Source: an uncultured Acetobacteraceae bacterium (GTDB taxonomy: Bacteria > Pseudomonadota > Alphaproteobacteria > Acetobacterales > Acetobacteraceae). From it: a DNA stretch of 32,038 nucleotides. Location: contig CAITUP010000101.1 of the NCBI GenBank assembly GCA_903895595.1, positions 1 to 32,038 of the forward strand. Reading direction: 5' to 3'. A model generated the notes under the pieces. It saw nothing but the letters and a program-made list of their open reading frames with translations, searched no databases and was not told where the DNA came from. Positions 1-7,499 of the stretch are shown here, piece after piece (position 1 is the first letter of the stretch; each line of letters begins with the position of its first letter). The translations under genes and the position numbers were made by a program.

Positions 1-283
1 ACCCCGACAACACACAGTGGCAGAGAGACCTCTCCATCAGCCACGAACGCATCGGAGACGTACAGGTCGCACAGGGAGACCTCCCGGGCGCCTTGCAAGC
101 GTTTCGCGCCGGCATGGCAATCCGCGAACGCCTCGCACGCCAGGACCCCGACAACACACAGTGGCAGAGAGACCTCTCCATCAGCCACGAACGCATCGGA
201 GACGTACAGGTCGCACAGGGAGACCTCCCGGGCGCCTTGCAAGCGTTTCGCGCCGGCATGGCAATCAGCGAACGCCTCGCACG
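1..283 (+). repeat. 144-bp tandem repeat inside the TPR gene
   Basis: Bases 1-139 and 145-283 are the same sequence except one change (C at 123, A at 267), giving a repeat period of 144 bp, exactly 48 codons. The array probably continues to the left of the window. Near-identity at synonymous sites points to recent duplication or gene conversion. Confidence 0.9.
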
Positions 284-512
284 ATTGGATTCGCGCAACG
301 CCGGTTGGCAGCGCGACGTGCTGGTGTCGTTGACGAAACTGGCGGGGGTCGCGGCGGCGGCGGGGGATCGGGCAGAAGCCATCGCGCAAGCCGAGCGGGC
401 GGTGGCGCTGGCGCGGGAGTTGGTGGAACGGTTTCCGGGCAATCCCCAGCATGTCCGGGACCTGCCGGCCGTGGAGGCGATGGCGCAACGGCTTCGCGGG
501 GCGGGGGCGTGA
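1..512 (+). CDS. TPR-repeat protein, 3' end only
   Basis: This is the 3' end of a gene that starts left of the window. The frame is open from base 3 to the TGA at 510-512. The visible 169 residues hold two near-identical 48-residue units of the kind DNTQWQRDLSISHERIGDVQ, followed by a diverged unit (residues with NAGWQRDVLVSLTKL) and a final helix pair rich in Ala and Glu. This is the degenerate tetratricopeptide repeat type that alphaproteobacteria carry in many copies, usually at the C-terminus of large proteins with an N-terminal effector or sensor domain. That N-terminal part is outside the window, so the job of the protein is unknown; protein-protein contact is the expected role of the repeats. 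An internal ATG at 93 is not the true start, since the repeat runs through it. Confidence 0.8.
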   Translation, partial: PDNTQWQRDLSISHERIGDVQVAQGDLPGALQAFRAGMAIRERLARQDPDNTQWQRDLSISHERIGDVQVAQGDLPGALQAFRAGMAISERLARLDSRNAGWQRDVLVSLTKLAGVAAAAGDRAEAIAQAERAVALARELVERFPGNPQHVRDLPAVEAMAQRLRGAGA

Positions 513-532
513 CCGGGGTGGCGGTTTCCTTC

Positions 533-2383
533 ATGCGCCGGTGTTTGGCGTGGGTCCGGCGGTTCGCACCGCCAAGACCCGCGGCCACGACGGCGCGATC
601 CCCCGGACACTCCCGCTTCGTGCCGTCGTGGCTTTCAGTCATAAAAGCCGCCCTCGCGACCGCCCTGTTGCCGATCGCGGCTCACACCCAAGCTGCCTCC
701 CCCCCGGCCGTGGAATCCCAGCACGGCATGGTCGTGTCCGCCCAACATCTGGCGGCGGATGTCGGCATCGCAATCCTGAAACAAGGCGGCAACGCCATCG
801 ATGCCGCCGTTGCCATGGGATACGCCGAGGCGGTGACCAACCCCTGCTGCGGCAATCTCGGCGGCGGCGGCTTCATGGTCGCGCATCTCGCGGACGGGCG
901 GTCGGTGTTCCTGAATTTTCGGGAGATGGCCCCGGCGTCGGCGACCGCCGATATGTATCTCGACCCCGCCGGCGACCCGGTGAAAGCCGCCAGCCTGATC
1001 GGCTGGAAATCCGTCGCCACCCCCGGCACGGTCGCAGGCCTCGACGCCGCGCTGAGCAAATACGGCACCATGAGCCGCGCGGCCGCGATGGCCCCGGCGA
1101 TCGCGCTGGCGCAAGACGGGTTCGTTCTGACCCGCGGCGACACCGACATCCTGGCCAAGGGGGTCGCAAAATTCCGCCAGGACCCGGCAGCGGCCGCCAT
1201 TTTCCTGCGTAAGGACGGCACCCCGTTCGAACCGGGGGAGCGGCTGCGCCAACCCGACCTCGCCGCCACGCTGTCGGCCATCGCCGCGCAAGGCCCCGCC
1301 GCCTTTTACCAGGGCGGGATCCCGGCGCGGATCGAGGCTGCGTCCCGCGCCGGAGGCGGCGTCATCGCGGCCGCCGATTTCGCCGCCTACCACGCCACGG
1401 AATCCGCGCCGCTGTCGTGCGACTACCGAGGCTTCACGATCCTGTCCGCCCCGCCCCCGTCCTCGGGCGGCACGACTTTGTGCGAGATTTTAACGATCCT
1501 GCGCCCCTACGACCTGCGCGCCGCCGGCTTCGCCTCGGCCCAAACCGTGCACCTCATGACAGAGGCGATGCGCCACGCCTATTTCGACCGCAACACCTAT
1601 CTCGGCGATCCCGCCTTCGTGAAAAACCCGCTGGACTGGCTGCTGTCGGCGCAGCACGCGGCCGATATCCGCGCCATGATCGGCGACCGTGCGATGCCGT
1701 CCTCGGCGCTGTCCGGCGCGGCCGCGCCGCACGAAAAACCGGAAACGACACATTATTCCGTGATCGATTCCAAGGGCAACGCCGTCGCGGTGACCTACAC
1801 GATCAACGGTTATTTCGGTGCCGGCGTCGTGGCGCCGAACGCGGGGTTTCTGCTGAACGACGAAATGGACGATTTCACCGTCAAACCCGGCGCGTCGAAC
1901 CTGTTCGGTCTGGTCGGCGGCGCGATCAACGCCATTGCCCCTTGGAAACGGCCGCTGTCGTCGATGACCCCCACCATCGTGCTGCGCGACGGCAAACCAA
2001 TACTGGTGCTCGGATCGCCCGGAGGTTCCCGCATCATCACGATCGTTTTGCAGGTGCTGACGAACATCGTCGACCACGGCATGGCGCCGCAGCAGGCCGT
2101 GGACGCGCCGCGCATCCACCATCAGTGGCTGCCCGACACGATCTTCGCCGAACCTTTCGCTTTGTCGGCCGATACCAAAGCGGCACTGGAGGCGATGGGC
2201 TACACGATTCGCGAACAAACCCCGTGGGGTGCGGCAGCCCTGATCGCAGTGGGACCGGTCGCGGCGCCGAAGTCGTCGGAATCCTCCGGCAACGACGCGG
2301 CTTTGTCCGGCGGGACACGGCCGGGATGGTTATACGGTGCCAACGACCCCCGCCGTCCGGCCGGCGCGGCCATCGGGTACTAA
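533..2383 (+). CDS. ggt: Gamma-glutamyltransferase (glutathione hydrolase), secreted
   Basis: This N-terminal nucleophile hydrolase cleaves or transfers the gamma-glutamyl group of glutathione and related compounds, normally in the periplasm. With the ATG at 533 it has 616 residues. The autoprocessing and nucleophile Thr is residue 405 in ETTHYSV (codon 1745-1747), so a large subunit of about 404 and a small subunit of about 212 residues are expected. The family's substrate-site blocks are present: GNLGGGGFM near the start, LSSMTPTIV and GSPGGSRI in the small subunit, with a lid loop before LSSM. The start is uncertain. ATG 533 gives a long Arg-rich leader before the hydrophobic segment, while GTG 620 gives a conventional 30-residue signal peptide ending about HTQA. 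A GTG at 509 would overlap the stop of the TPR gene. None has a strong ribosome site. Function is confident; the start is not. Confidence 0.93.
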   Translation: MRRCLAWVRRFAPPRPAATTARSPGHSRFVPSWLSVIKAALATALLPIAAHTQAASPPAVESQHGMVVSAQHLAADVGIAILKQGGNAIDAAVAMGYAEAVTNPCCGNLGGGGFMVAHLADGRSVFLNFREMAPASATADMYLDPAGDPVKAASLIGWKSVATPGTVAGLDAALSKYGTMSRAAAMAPAIALAQDGFVLTRGDTDILAKGVAKFRQDPAAAAIFLRKDGTPFEPGERLRQPDLAATLSAIAAQGPAAFYQGGIPARIEAASRAGGGVIAAADFAAYHATESAPLSCDYRGFTILSAPPPSSGGTTLCEILTILRPYDLRAAGFASAQTVHLMTEAMRHAYFDRNTYLGDPAFVKNPLDWLLSAQHAADIRAMIGDRAMPSSALSGAAAPHEKPETTHYSVIDSKGNAVAVTYTINGYFGAGVVAPNAGFLLNDEMDDFTVKPGASNLFGLVGGAINAIAPWKRPLSSMTPTIVLRDGKPILVLGSPGGSRIITIVLQVLTNIVDHGMAPQQAVDAPRIHHQWLPDTIFAEPFALSADTKAALEAMGYTIREQTPWGAAALIAVGPVAAPKSSESSGNDAALSGGTRPGWLYGANDPRRPAGAAIGY

Positions 2384-2426
2384 TATCAACCGAACTAACC
2401 ATTGACGTACCGGAATTCGCCACATC

Positions 2427-2507
2427 GTCATGCTGACGAAGATCAGCATCCACGACTTTCTTGGTAGTGGCCAGCAAGTCGTGGATGCCGACCTGCGTCG
2501 GCATGAC
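2427..2507. repeat. Palindromic intergenic element (GTCAT...ATGAC)
   Basis: Between two convergent genes lies an 81-bp inverted repeat: arms 2427-2458 and 2476-2507, 32 bases each with four mismatches, around a 17-base loop. The arms begin GTCATGC and end CACGACTT. Each arm also has a smaller internal dyad. Its position between stop codons fits a mobile palindromic (REP/MITE-like) unit that can also act as a two-way transcription terminator. That role is inferred; there is no clear U-tract. Confidence 0.75.
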
Positions 2508-2528
2508 GATTTACCACGCGCCGATGTG

Positions 2529-3371
2529 TCAATGGTTGGTTCGATTGGTATAACCGCCCAATTTTCCCAAAAACCCCAACAGGATCGCATTGAACAAATC
2601 CGGCCGCTCCCAGTACGGGGAATGCCCCGCTTCCGGCACGATATGCACCTCCGCCTGCCGGATATGCCCCGCCTGCATCCGCAGCAGCGACGGCGGCACG
2701 TACAGATCGGAATCCCCCGTCGCCAGCAGCACCGGCTGGCGAATCGCCTCCAGCAGCGCCCAGGTCGGAGTCGTCCGCAGCACCGGATCGATCCGTTTGC
2801 CGGTCATCGCCTGCTCGTCCAGCTTGTGCCATTCCGCCAATCCCAACGGATCGCCAGCGCGATAGGATGGCGACAGCTCCTGGAAATCGTGCGGCAGCGT
2901 CGCGAAGAACGGCGGCCGCAACCGTTTGTTCACCGCCACGTAATCGGGGTCCGAAATCCCCATCAGCGACGACACGATCGCCAGGCTCCGCACCTTCTCG
3001 GGATACGCGAACACGTAGTCCAGCGCGATGAATCCGCCCTGCGCGCCGCCGACCAGATCGACCGTATCCAACCCCAGATGCGTCACCAAATGGTGCAGAT
3101 CGTCCGACACTGTTCCGGGATCCTCGTCCGAGCCGCGATCGGACCGGTAATAGCCGCGCCGCGAATAGCCGATGGCGCGATACCCCGCCGCCGCCAGCGC
3201 CGGTTGCTGATACACCCAGCCTGCCGCGCTCTGCGTCCCCGCGTGCAGCAGGATCACCGGATGGCCTGTCCCGCCGGTGTCCCAGTACCACAGCTTGGTG
3301 CCGCGCACGTCCACCCAGCCCTCGGTCGCCGGGGCCTGAGGCGGCACCGGCACGTGTTTCCATATCTCCAT
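2529..3371 (-). CDS. Alpha/beta-hydrolase-fold protein with Ala at the nucleophile position
   Basis: This is a 280-residue alpha/beta-hydrolase fold protein. The start is the ATG at 3371, preceded by GGGAG about nine bases upstream; the longer open frame upstream is not coding. The fold's landmarks are clear: the LLHAGTQS oxyanion loop (residues 41-48), GYSRRGYYRS after strand 4, the nucleophile elbow at 108-112, GDSDLYVPP with the acid Asp222, and EAGHSPYWERP with His250. The elbow reads GGAQGG, so residue 110, normally Ser, is Ala, encoded by GCG. The acid and base are retained. The protein may use another residue, act on a reactive substrate without a nucleophile as proposed for RutD-type enzymes, or be inactive. 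It faces away from the CinA-like gene across a 69-bp shared promoter region. The substrate is unknown. Confidence 0.85.
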   Translation of the reverse strand: MEIWKHVPVPPQAPATEGWVDVRGTKLWYWDTGGTGHPVILLHAGTQSAAGWVYQQPALAAAGYRAIGYSRRGYYRSDRGSDEDPGTVSDDLHHLVTHLGLDTVDLVGGAQGGFIALDYVFAYPEKVRSLAIVSSLMGISDPDYVAVNKRLRPPFFATLPHDFQELSPSYRAGDPLGLAEWHKLDEQAMTGKRIDPVLRTTPTWALLEAIRQPVLLATGDSDLYVPPSLLRMQAGHIRQAEVHIVPEAGHSPYWERPDLFNAILLGFLGKLGGYTNRTNH

Positions 3372-3440
3372 CGTCGCATACTCCCACCCGCGTCGCCTCC
3401 CCGATACAATGGAACCCGGCCGGTTGCCACGGAGTCTCCC

Positions 3441-3926
3441 ATGCTGCCCGAACAGACGCTGCGCGACGCGGAAGCCTTGCTCCAGGCGTGCCGAGACAAA
3501 CAGGTCCGCATCGCCACGGCCGAGAGCTGCACCGGCGGGTTGATCGCGGCGGCACTGACCGCCATTGCCGGCGCGTCGGACGTGCTGGACCGAGGCTTCG
3601 TCTCCTATTCCAACGACGCCAAGCACGACATGCTGGGCGTGCCCCTGGCGACGATCGAGCAGCACGGCGCCGTCAGCGAGGAAGTCGCCGCCGCGATGGC
3701 GACCGGCGCGCTGGACCGCTCCAACGCCGGGATCGCGATCTCGGTCACCGGTCTCGCCGGCCCCGGCGGCGGATCGGCGGACAAACCCATCGGCCTCGTC
3801 TGCTTCGGCATCGCGCGGCGCGATCAGCCGCCCGTCGCGAGCGAGCAGGTGTTCTCCGGCGACCGGACGGCCGTCCGAGCCGCCGCGGTGGCGCATGCCA
3901 TTGCTTTGATCGGGCAGAACCTCTGA
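3441..3926 (+). CDS. pncC: CinA C-terminal-type nicotinamide-nucleotide amidohydrolase
   Basis: This 161-residue stand-alone CinA C-terminal domain is of the PncC type, which deamidates nicotinamide mononucleotide to nicotinate mononucleotide and recycles the NMN made by NAD-dependent DNA ligase. Family signatures are ATAESCTGG (about residues 25-33), SYSNDAKHDMLGV (55-67), HGAVSEE and LAGPGGGSADKPIG. Length matches the single-domain bacterial form; there is no N-terminal molybdopterin-binding COG1058 domain. The ATG at 3441 has GGAG seven bases upstream. It diverges from the hydrolase-fold gene and ends 43 bases before the O-antigen ligase-like gene. Confidence 0.93.
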   Translation: MLPEQTLRDAEALLQACRDKQVRIATAESCTGGLIAAALTAIAGASDVLDRGFVSYSNDAKHDMLGVPLATIEQHGAVSEEVAAAMATGALDRSNAGIAISVTGLAGPGGGSADKPIGLVCFGIARRDQPPVASEQVFSGDRTAVRAAAVAHAIALIGQNL

Positions 3927-3969
3927 TTTCCCCTTGCCGCCAAGCGGCCGCGCTGGCACCACCCGGCCA

Positions 3970-5229
3970 ATGACCGATTTGCACCTCCAACGGCTGGACC
4001 GCGTGTCGCTGGTCGCAGCCCTGATCACGCCGCTGCTGCTGATGCATGCGCATGGCTTCGCCGAGGCCTCCATGGCCGTCGTCGCGGCCACCTTCCTTGC
4101 GCGCTGCGCCATTACCGGACAATGGGGCTGGCTGCGCGAGACCTGGATGATCCTGTCCCTGGTCTGGTGCGCATGGCTGGCGATCGCCTCCCTCCATTTG
4201 CCCGCGCTCGGGCTGGAGGGCGGCGGAACCAGAGCCGTGCTTCAGGCGCTGATGAGCATCCGCTTCCCTCTGTTCGCCGCCGCGCTCGCGTTCGGGGCAC
4301 CGTCGGACGCCGAAGGGCGGACCTGGATGTTCCGCGTCGTGGCGGCGTCTGTCATCTACATCTGCGTCCACGTGGTCTTTCAGTTCATTTTCGGCGTAAA
4401 CCTCTATGGCATGCGCAAGGCCTGGGACGTGCTGCTGACCGGGCCGTTCGGCAGCGCCCGAGCCGCGCCGGTACTGGCTCGGCTGATGCTGCCGGCAGTG
4501 ATCCCGGCGGCTGCCCGCTTCCTGCCGCTGCCGATGCCCCGCCAGCTCTGGGCGTATGCCTTGCTGCTGGGCGGCATGGCGGCGATTGCCATCATCGGTC
4601 AGCGCATCCCGTTGCTGCTGGCCGGCGGCGGCTTGGTGATCGCGGCGCTGCTGATCCGCCGCCTGCGCCCGGCGGTGCTGGCCGCGGCTCTCGCAACGGC
4701 GCTGCTGATCCCCAGCTTCGCGGTGATCTCCCCCAGCATCTACTACCGGCTGGTGCCGCAAACCCAGAAGATGATGGCCGGCTTTGCCACCACCCGTTAC
4801 GGGGAACTCTATGCCCGCGCGTTGGAAATCGGCGAACAGCACCCAGTCATCGGCCTCGGCTACGACGGGTTCGGCCTCGGGTGCCCGCAGCCCCGCTACT
4901 TCCGCCCGAGCTTCGATGGTTCGGCCGCGGATGGCGGCGGGATCGAAATCTGCTGGGTCCACCCGCACAACTTCTATTTCGAGGCCCTGGCGAACGGCGG
5001 CATGCCGGGTCTGATGCTGTTCTCCGCCCTCGCGATCGTTTGGTCGGTCCGCTTGGGCCGCGGCCTGTGGCGCGATCCCCACCCGATCCGCGTCGGTCTG
5101 TTCGCAACGACGGTGGCGCAGTTGATCCCGTTCCAATCGACCGGCGACTTCTGGTCGATGCCCATGGGCGGCTGGTTCTACCTTCTGGTGGGCTGGGGCA
5201 TCGCCGAGGCCCGCGCGCGCGCGTCATGA
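3970..5229 (+). CDS. O-antigen ligase/polymerase-like membrane protein (Wzy_C family)
   Basis: This is a 419-residue polytopic inner-membrane protein with about ten to twelve hydrophobic segments. The diagnostic region is a large periplasmic loop at roughly residues 275-340, from ELYARALEIGEQHPVIGLGYDGF to CWVHPHNFYFEALANGG. The HPHNFYFE block and the preceding GLGYDGFG are the Wzy_C (PF04932) hallmarks shared by O-antigen ligases (WaaL) and related polymerases. The protein likely joins or polymerises a lipid-linked glycan at the outer face of the inner membrane. The start at ATG 3970 is preferred because the family begins shortly before the first membrane segment, although no strong ribosome site is seen. 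Its TGA overlaps the ATG of the glycosyltransferase by 4 bases (ATGA), so the two are co-translated. Confidence 0.85.
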   Translation: MTDLHLQRLDRVSLVAALITPLLLMHAHGFAEASMAVVAATFLARCAITGQWGWLRETWMILSLVWCAWLAIASLHLPALGLEGGGTRAVLQALMSIRFPLFAAALAFGAPSDAEGRTWMFRVVAASVIYICVHVVFQFIFGVNLYGMRKAWDVLLTGPFGSARAAPVLARLMLPAVIPAAARFLPLPMPRQLWAYALLLGGMAAIAIIGQRIPLLLAGGGLVIAALLIRRLRPAVLAAALATALLIPSFAVISPSIYYRLVPQTQKMMAGFATTRYGELYARALEIGEQHPVIGLGYDGFGLGCPQPRYFRPSFDGSAADGGGIEICWVHPHNFYFEALANGGMPGLMLFSALAIVWSVRLGRGLWRDPHPIRVGLFATTVAQLIPFQSTGDFWSMPMGGWFYLLVGWGIAEARARAS

Positions 5230-6224
5230 AGGTCGCCGTGGTGCAGCCTTTGCCGGGCATAGGGGACACGATCTGGCATTTGCCGCATATCCGCGCCATC
5301 GCCGCCCATGTGGGCGGCCCGGTGACGCTGGTGACGAAGCCCCGTTCCGCCGCCGACCAGATTTTCGGCGCCGAGGACACCGTGTCCGACTGCCTATGGA
5401 TCGACCGCAACCCGGAAAACCGGCGCGGGCGCGATGAGGGTTTGCGTGCGCTCGGCTTCATCGCCCGCCTGCGCGCGCAGAAGTTCGATCGCGTCTACCT
5501 GCTGCATCACAGCAAGACCCTGGCCCTGTGGCTCGCGTTGGCGCGCATCCCGGAGCGGTTCGGGTATGGCTACGGCGTGCAGAAGCTGTTCCTCAACCGC
5601 CGCCCGTTCCTGACGCCGGAGGAGCTGCGGGCCCATCCATTCGAGCAGGCCACGCGATGGCTGCAACGGGCCGGTATCCCGCTGGGCGAGGCCGAACCCG
5701 TTCTGCCCGTCGCCGGGGCTGCCCGCCAAGCCGTTCGGGACCGAATGGGCGGCGCGCCGTTCATCGCCATCGGTATCGGCAGTTCGGAACCCTACAAGCA
5801 ATGGGGTGCCGAAAAATTCGCGGCCCTGACCGAGGCGCTGTTGCGGAACGGCTGGCTCCGCGTCGCACTGATCGGCGGCGGGGCGGAGGCCGACATGGCC
5901 GCCGACATCGTCCAGCGCCTGGGGCCGTTGGGATCGCGGGCCGTCCAGGCGATCCGCTGGAACCTGGGGGAGGTCGCGGCGTTGTGCGCCGAATCGGCTT
6001 TCTATGTCGGCAACGACACCGGGGTGATGAACATCGCCGCCGCGGTCGGTCGCCAAACCTTCGGCATGTTCGGTGCCACCGCCCCGATATCCCACAGCAG
6101 CCGCATCGTCCCGATCGAGCCGCCGGGCGGCTACGATATCGCCCGCGGCACCGGCCTGATCACTGTTGAATCGGTTTTGGCGATCATTCAGGCCGAACGA
6201 GGAACGCTGGCACCCATAGCCTGA
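5226..6224 (+). CDS. Family 9 glycosyltransferase (heptosyltransferase-like)
   Basis: This 332-residue GT9 enzyme resembles the ADP-heptose:LPS heptosyltransferases of lipopolysaccharide core assembly. The N-terminal Rossmann domain starts MKVAVVQPLPGIGDTIWHLP, with the GIGD loop that takes the place of the GLGD of WaaC/WaaF. The C-terminal domain has IGIGSSEPYKQWGAEKFAAL for nucleotide-sugar binding and YVGNDTGVMNIAAAVG, the family's GNDTGPMH motif with Val-Met-Asn replacing Pro-Met-His. Length fits the family. It overlaps the upstream O-antigen ligase-like gene by 4 bases, pointing to a shared role in LPS or another surface glycan; donor and acceptor are not known. The last 37 bases overlap the 3' end of the small convergent gene. 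Confidence 0.88.
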   Translation: MKVAVVQPLPGIGDTIWHLPHIRAIAAHVGGPVTLVTKPRSAADQIFGAEDTVSDCLWIDRNPENRRGRDEGLRALGFIARLRAQKFDRVYLLHHSKTLALWLALARIPERFGYGYGVQKLFLNRRPFLTPEELRAHPFEQATRWLQRAGIPLGEAEPVLPVAGAARQAVRDRMGGAPFIAIGIGSSEPYKQWGAEKFAALTEALLRNGWLRVALIGGGAEADMAADIVQRLGPLGSRAVQAIRWNLGEVAALCAESAFYVGNDTGVMNIAAAVGRQTFGMFGATAPISHSSRIVPIEPPGGYDIARGTGLITVESVLAIIQAERGTLAPIA

Positions 6225-6439
6225 TCGGTATCGGATGCGTGCTTCAGCAGATGACAATCGATCCATTCCGCGACCAATCGCCGCGCCTCGTTAACCGAAG
6301 CCTCGGGGTGATGAATCCGATAAAGTGCAGTGCAGGCCTGGAACGCCGAGAGATCGTCGGATCCGACCTGCCGCAGTTCCCGATAGGCCGTCACCACCGC
6401 GCGTTCGCAACGCCGGGCGATGTTGATCTCTTGCCGCAT
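6188..6439 (-). CDS. Small conserved-looking hypothetical protein (83 residues)
   Basis: I do not recognise a named family. The ATG at 6439 has a good ribosome site (GAGGGA about ten bases upstream). The product is soluble and helical, with a compact pattern AYRELRQVGSDDLSAF, then LYRIHHPEASVNEARRLVAEWID: a helix, a YR.HHPE turn and an amphipathic helix ending in EWI. Composition matches neighbouring coding sequence, and the reading frame is not the mirror of an obvious gene except for the 37-base convergent overlap with the glycosyltransferase 3' end. A possible Fur-type site lies just upstream. Real gene likely, function unknown. Confidence 0.65.
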   Translation of the reverse strand: MRQEINIARRCERAVVTAYRELRQVGSDDLSAFQACTALYRIHHPEASVNEARRLVAEWIDCHLLKHASDTDQAMGASVPRSA

Positions 6440-6760
6440 ATCGGTATCGTTCCCTCAATTGCGAGTGATTCTCATATAATCCGGAACCGTAAACCTTGGG
6501 GCTTTTCGTCGCAAGAGCGATGCGAACGTGACCCGGAGGAAAAACCTGGAAAATTCCGGCCTCGCATCCGCATCCGACAAACCCGCCATGCAGCCACCGC
6601 CGAGTCGCGCCCCGAAAATCGCTTGCCGACTCCGGCGCACAGATGCAAAGTGTTGTCAGTCGATTATGGCGTCTTCCTCGACTCGGCTATGAGACGTCAT
6701 CCGCGACATGCCGTCGTATCCGATCTTACCCGCAACACGTCCTGACCCGGAGCAAACGCC
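6440..6760. other. Gene-free stretch between divergent small genes
   Basis: These 321 bases separate the 83-residue gene (minus) from the small secreted protein (plus). Open frames here are short and unconvincing. It should contain the promoters of both genes. I see one iron-box-like sequence (6459-6477) and no clear -35/-10 pair, hairpin terminator or RNA gene. Confidence 0.5.
6459..6477. promoter_or_regulatory. Possible Fur-type operator
   Basis: The sequence TTGCGAGTGATTCTCATAT resembles the GCGAATGATTCTCATTT form of Fur boxes, with the TGATTCTCA core intact. It sits 20-38 bases upstream of the start of the 83-residue minus-strand gene. This is resemblance only; no iron gene is adjacent. 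Confidence 0.25.
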
Positions 6761-6964
6761 GTGATCTTCAAGCGCCAATCCCTGTTCGCCGCGCTCGCTT
6801 TCGCCCTGCCGATCGCCGGACTGCTGTCCGCGCCGGCCATGGCCGCGAAGCCGCAAAAGCCCAAGATTCACCATGCTGTGAAAAAGGCCAGCGCGCATAA
6901 GCCCGCCGTGAAACACACCCACAAAGCCGTGAAAACCGCGAAGGCCGTCAAACCGGCTCACTGA
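6761..6964 (+). CDS. Small secreted Lys/His-rich basic peptide
   Basis: This is a 67-residue product with a GTG start at 6761, preceded by GGAG (6749-6752) at good spacing. Residues 1-28 form a textbook signal peptide: KRQ basic start, a hydrophobic core, and APAMA before the cut. The predicted mature part is only 39 residues, with 11 Lys, 6 His and no acidic residue, made of loose repeats such as KPAVKHTHKAVKTAKAVK. It would be a strongly basic, intrinsically disordered periplasmic or surface peptide, possibly binding metals, nucleic acids or anionic polymers; this is inference. It converges on the membrane-complex operon with a 27-bp gap. Confidence 0.7.
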   Translation: MIFKRQSLFAALAFALPIAGLLSAPAMAAKPQKPKIHHAVKKASAHKPAVKHTHKAVKTAKAVKPAH

Positions 6965-6991
6965 TCCGGCCCGATCGGCACGACGGGATGG

Positions 6992-7486
6992 TTAGGGACT
7001 GTTTGCCTCCAACAAGGCACGCAGTCCCGCCAGAATACGGGCCGGCGACGGCGGACAGCCGCCAATCGTCAGGTCGACCGGCAGCACCGCACCCGGTCCG
7101 CCCAACACTGCATATTCCCCTTTGAAGACTCCGCCATCGACAGCGCAATCGCCCAACGCCACCACCCATTTCGGGTCTGGCGTCGCGTCCCATGCCTGCT
7201 CCAGCGCTTGGCGCAGATTCCGAGTCAGCGGCCCGGTCACCAGCAATACGTCGGCATGCGCCGGCTGGTCCACGAAGCGCAGACCGAAGCGCGACAGGTC
7301 GTAAAGCACCCCGGTCAAGGCCCGCAGCTCCAGCTCGCACCCGTTGCAGCTGCCGGTATTCACGTGCCGGACGGCCAGCCCATGCCCCAAGCGCGCCTGG
7401 GCGGCGGCATCCAGCCGCTGCTTCAGCGACGCCACGGTTTCCGCGTCCACCGCCTGGACCGGCTCTGCGCGGGGTAATCTCACCAT
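6992..7486 (-). CDS. HyfI/NuoB-like Fe-S small subunit of a hydrogenase-related complex
   Basis: This 164-residue protein is of the complex I NuoB / hydrogenase-3/4 small-subunit (HycG/HyfI) family and carries the [4Fe-4S] cluster next to the large subunit. All four ligand cysteines are present: Cys47 and Cys50 in TGSCNGCELEL, Cys114 in GDCAVDGG and Cys144 in GGCPPSP. It is the last gene of the six-gene operon; ATG 7486 has GGAGG six bases upstream and lies 13 bp after the large-subunit stop. The intact cluster site beside a large subunit lacking nickel ligands suggests electron transfer without hydrogen chemistry. Confidence 0.9.
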   Translation of the reverse strand: MVRLPRAEPVQAVDAETVASLKQRLDAAAQARLGHGLAVRHVNTGSCNGCELELRALTGVLYDLSRFGLRFVDQPAHADVLLVTGPLTRNLRQALEQAWDATPDPKWVVALGDCAVDGGVFKGEYAVLGGPGAVLPVDLTIGGCPPSPARILAGLRALLEANSP

Positions 7487-7499
7487 CGGTAGCCTCCGC

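Noticed and set aside
17-532. An extension of the gamma-glutamyltransferase frame back to base 17
   Set aside because: It reads as Arg/Pro-rich sequence in the wrong frame of the TPR repeats; the TPR frame explains the bases.
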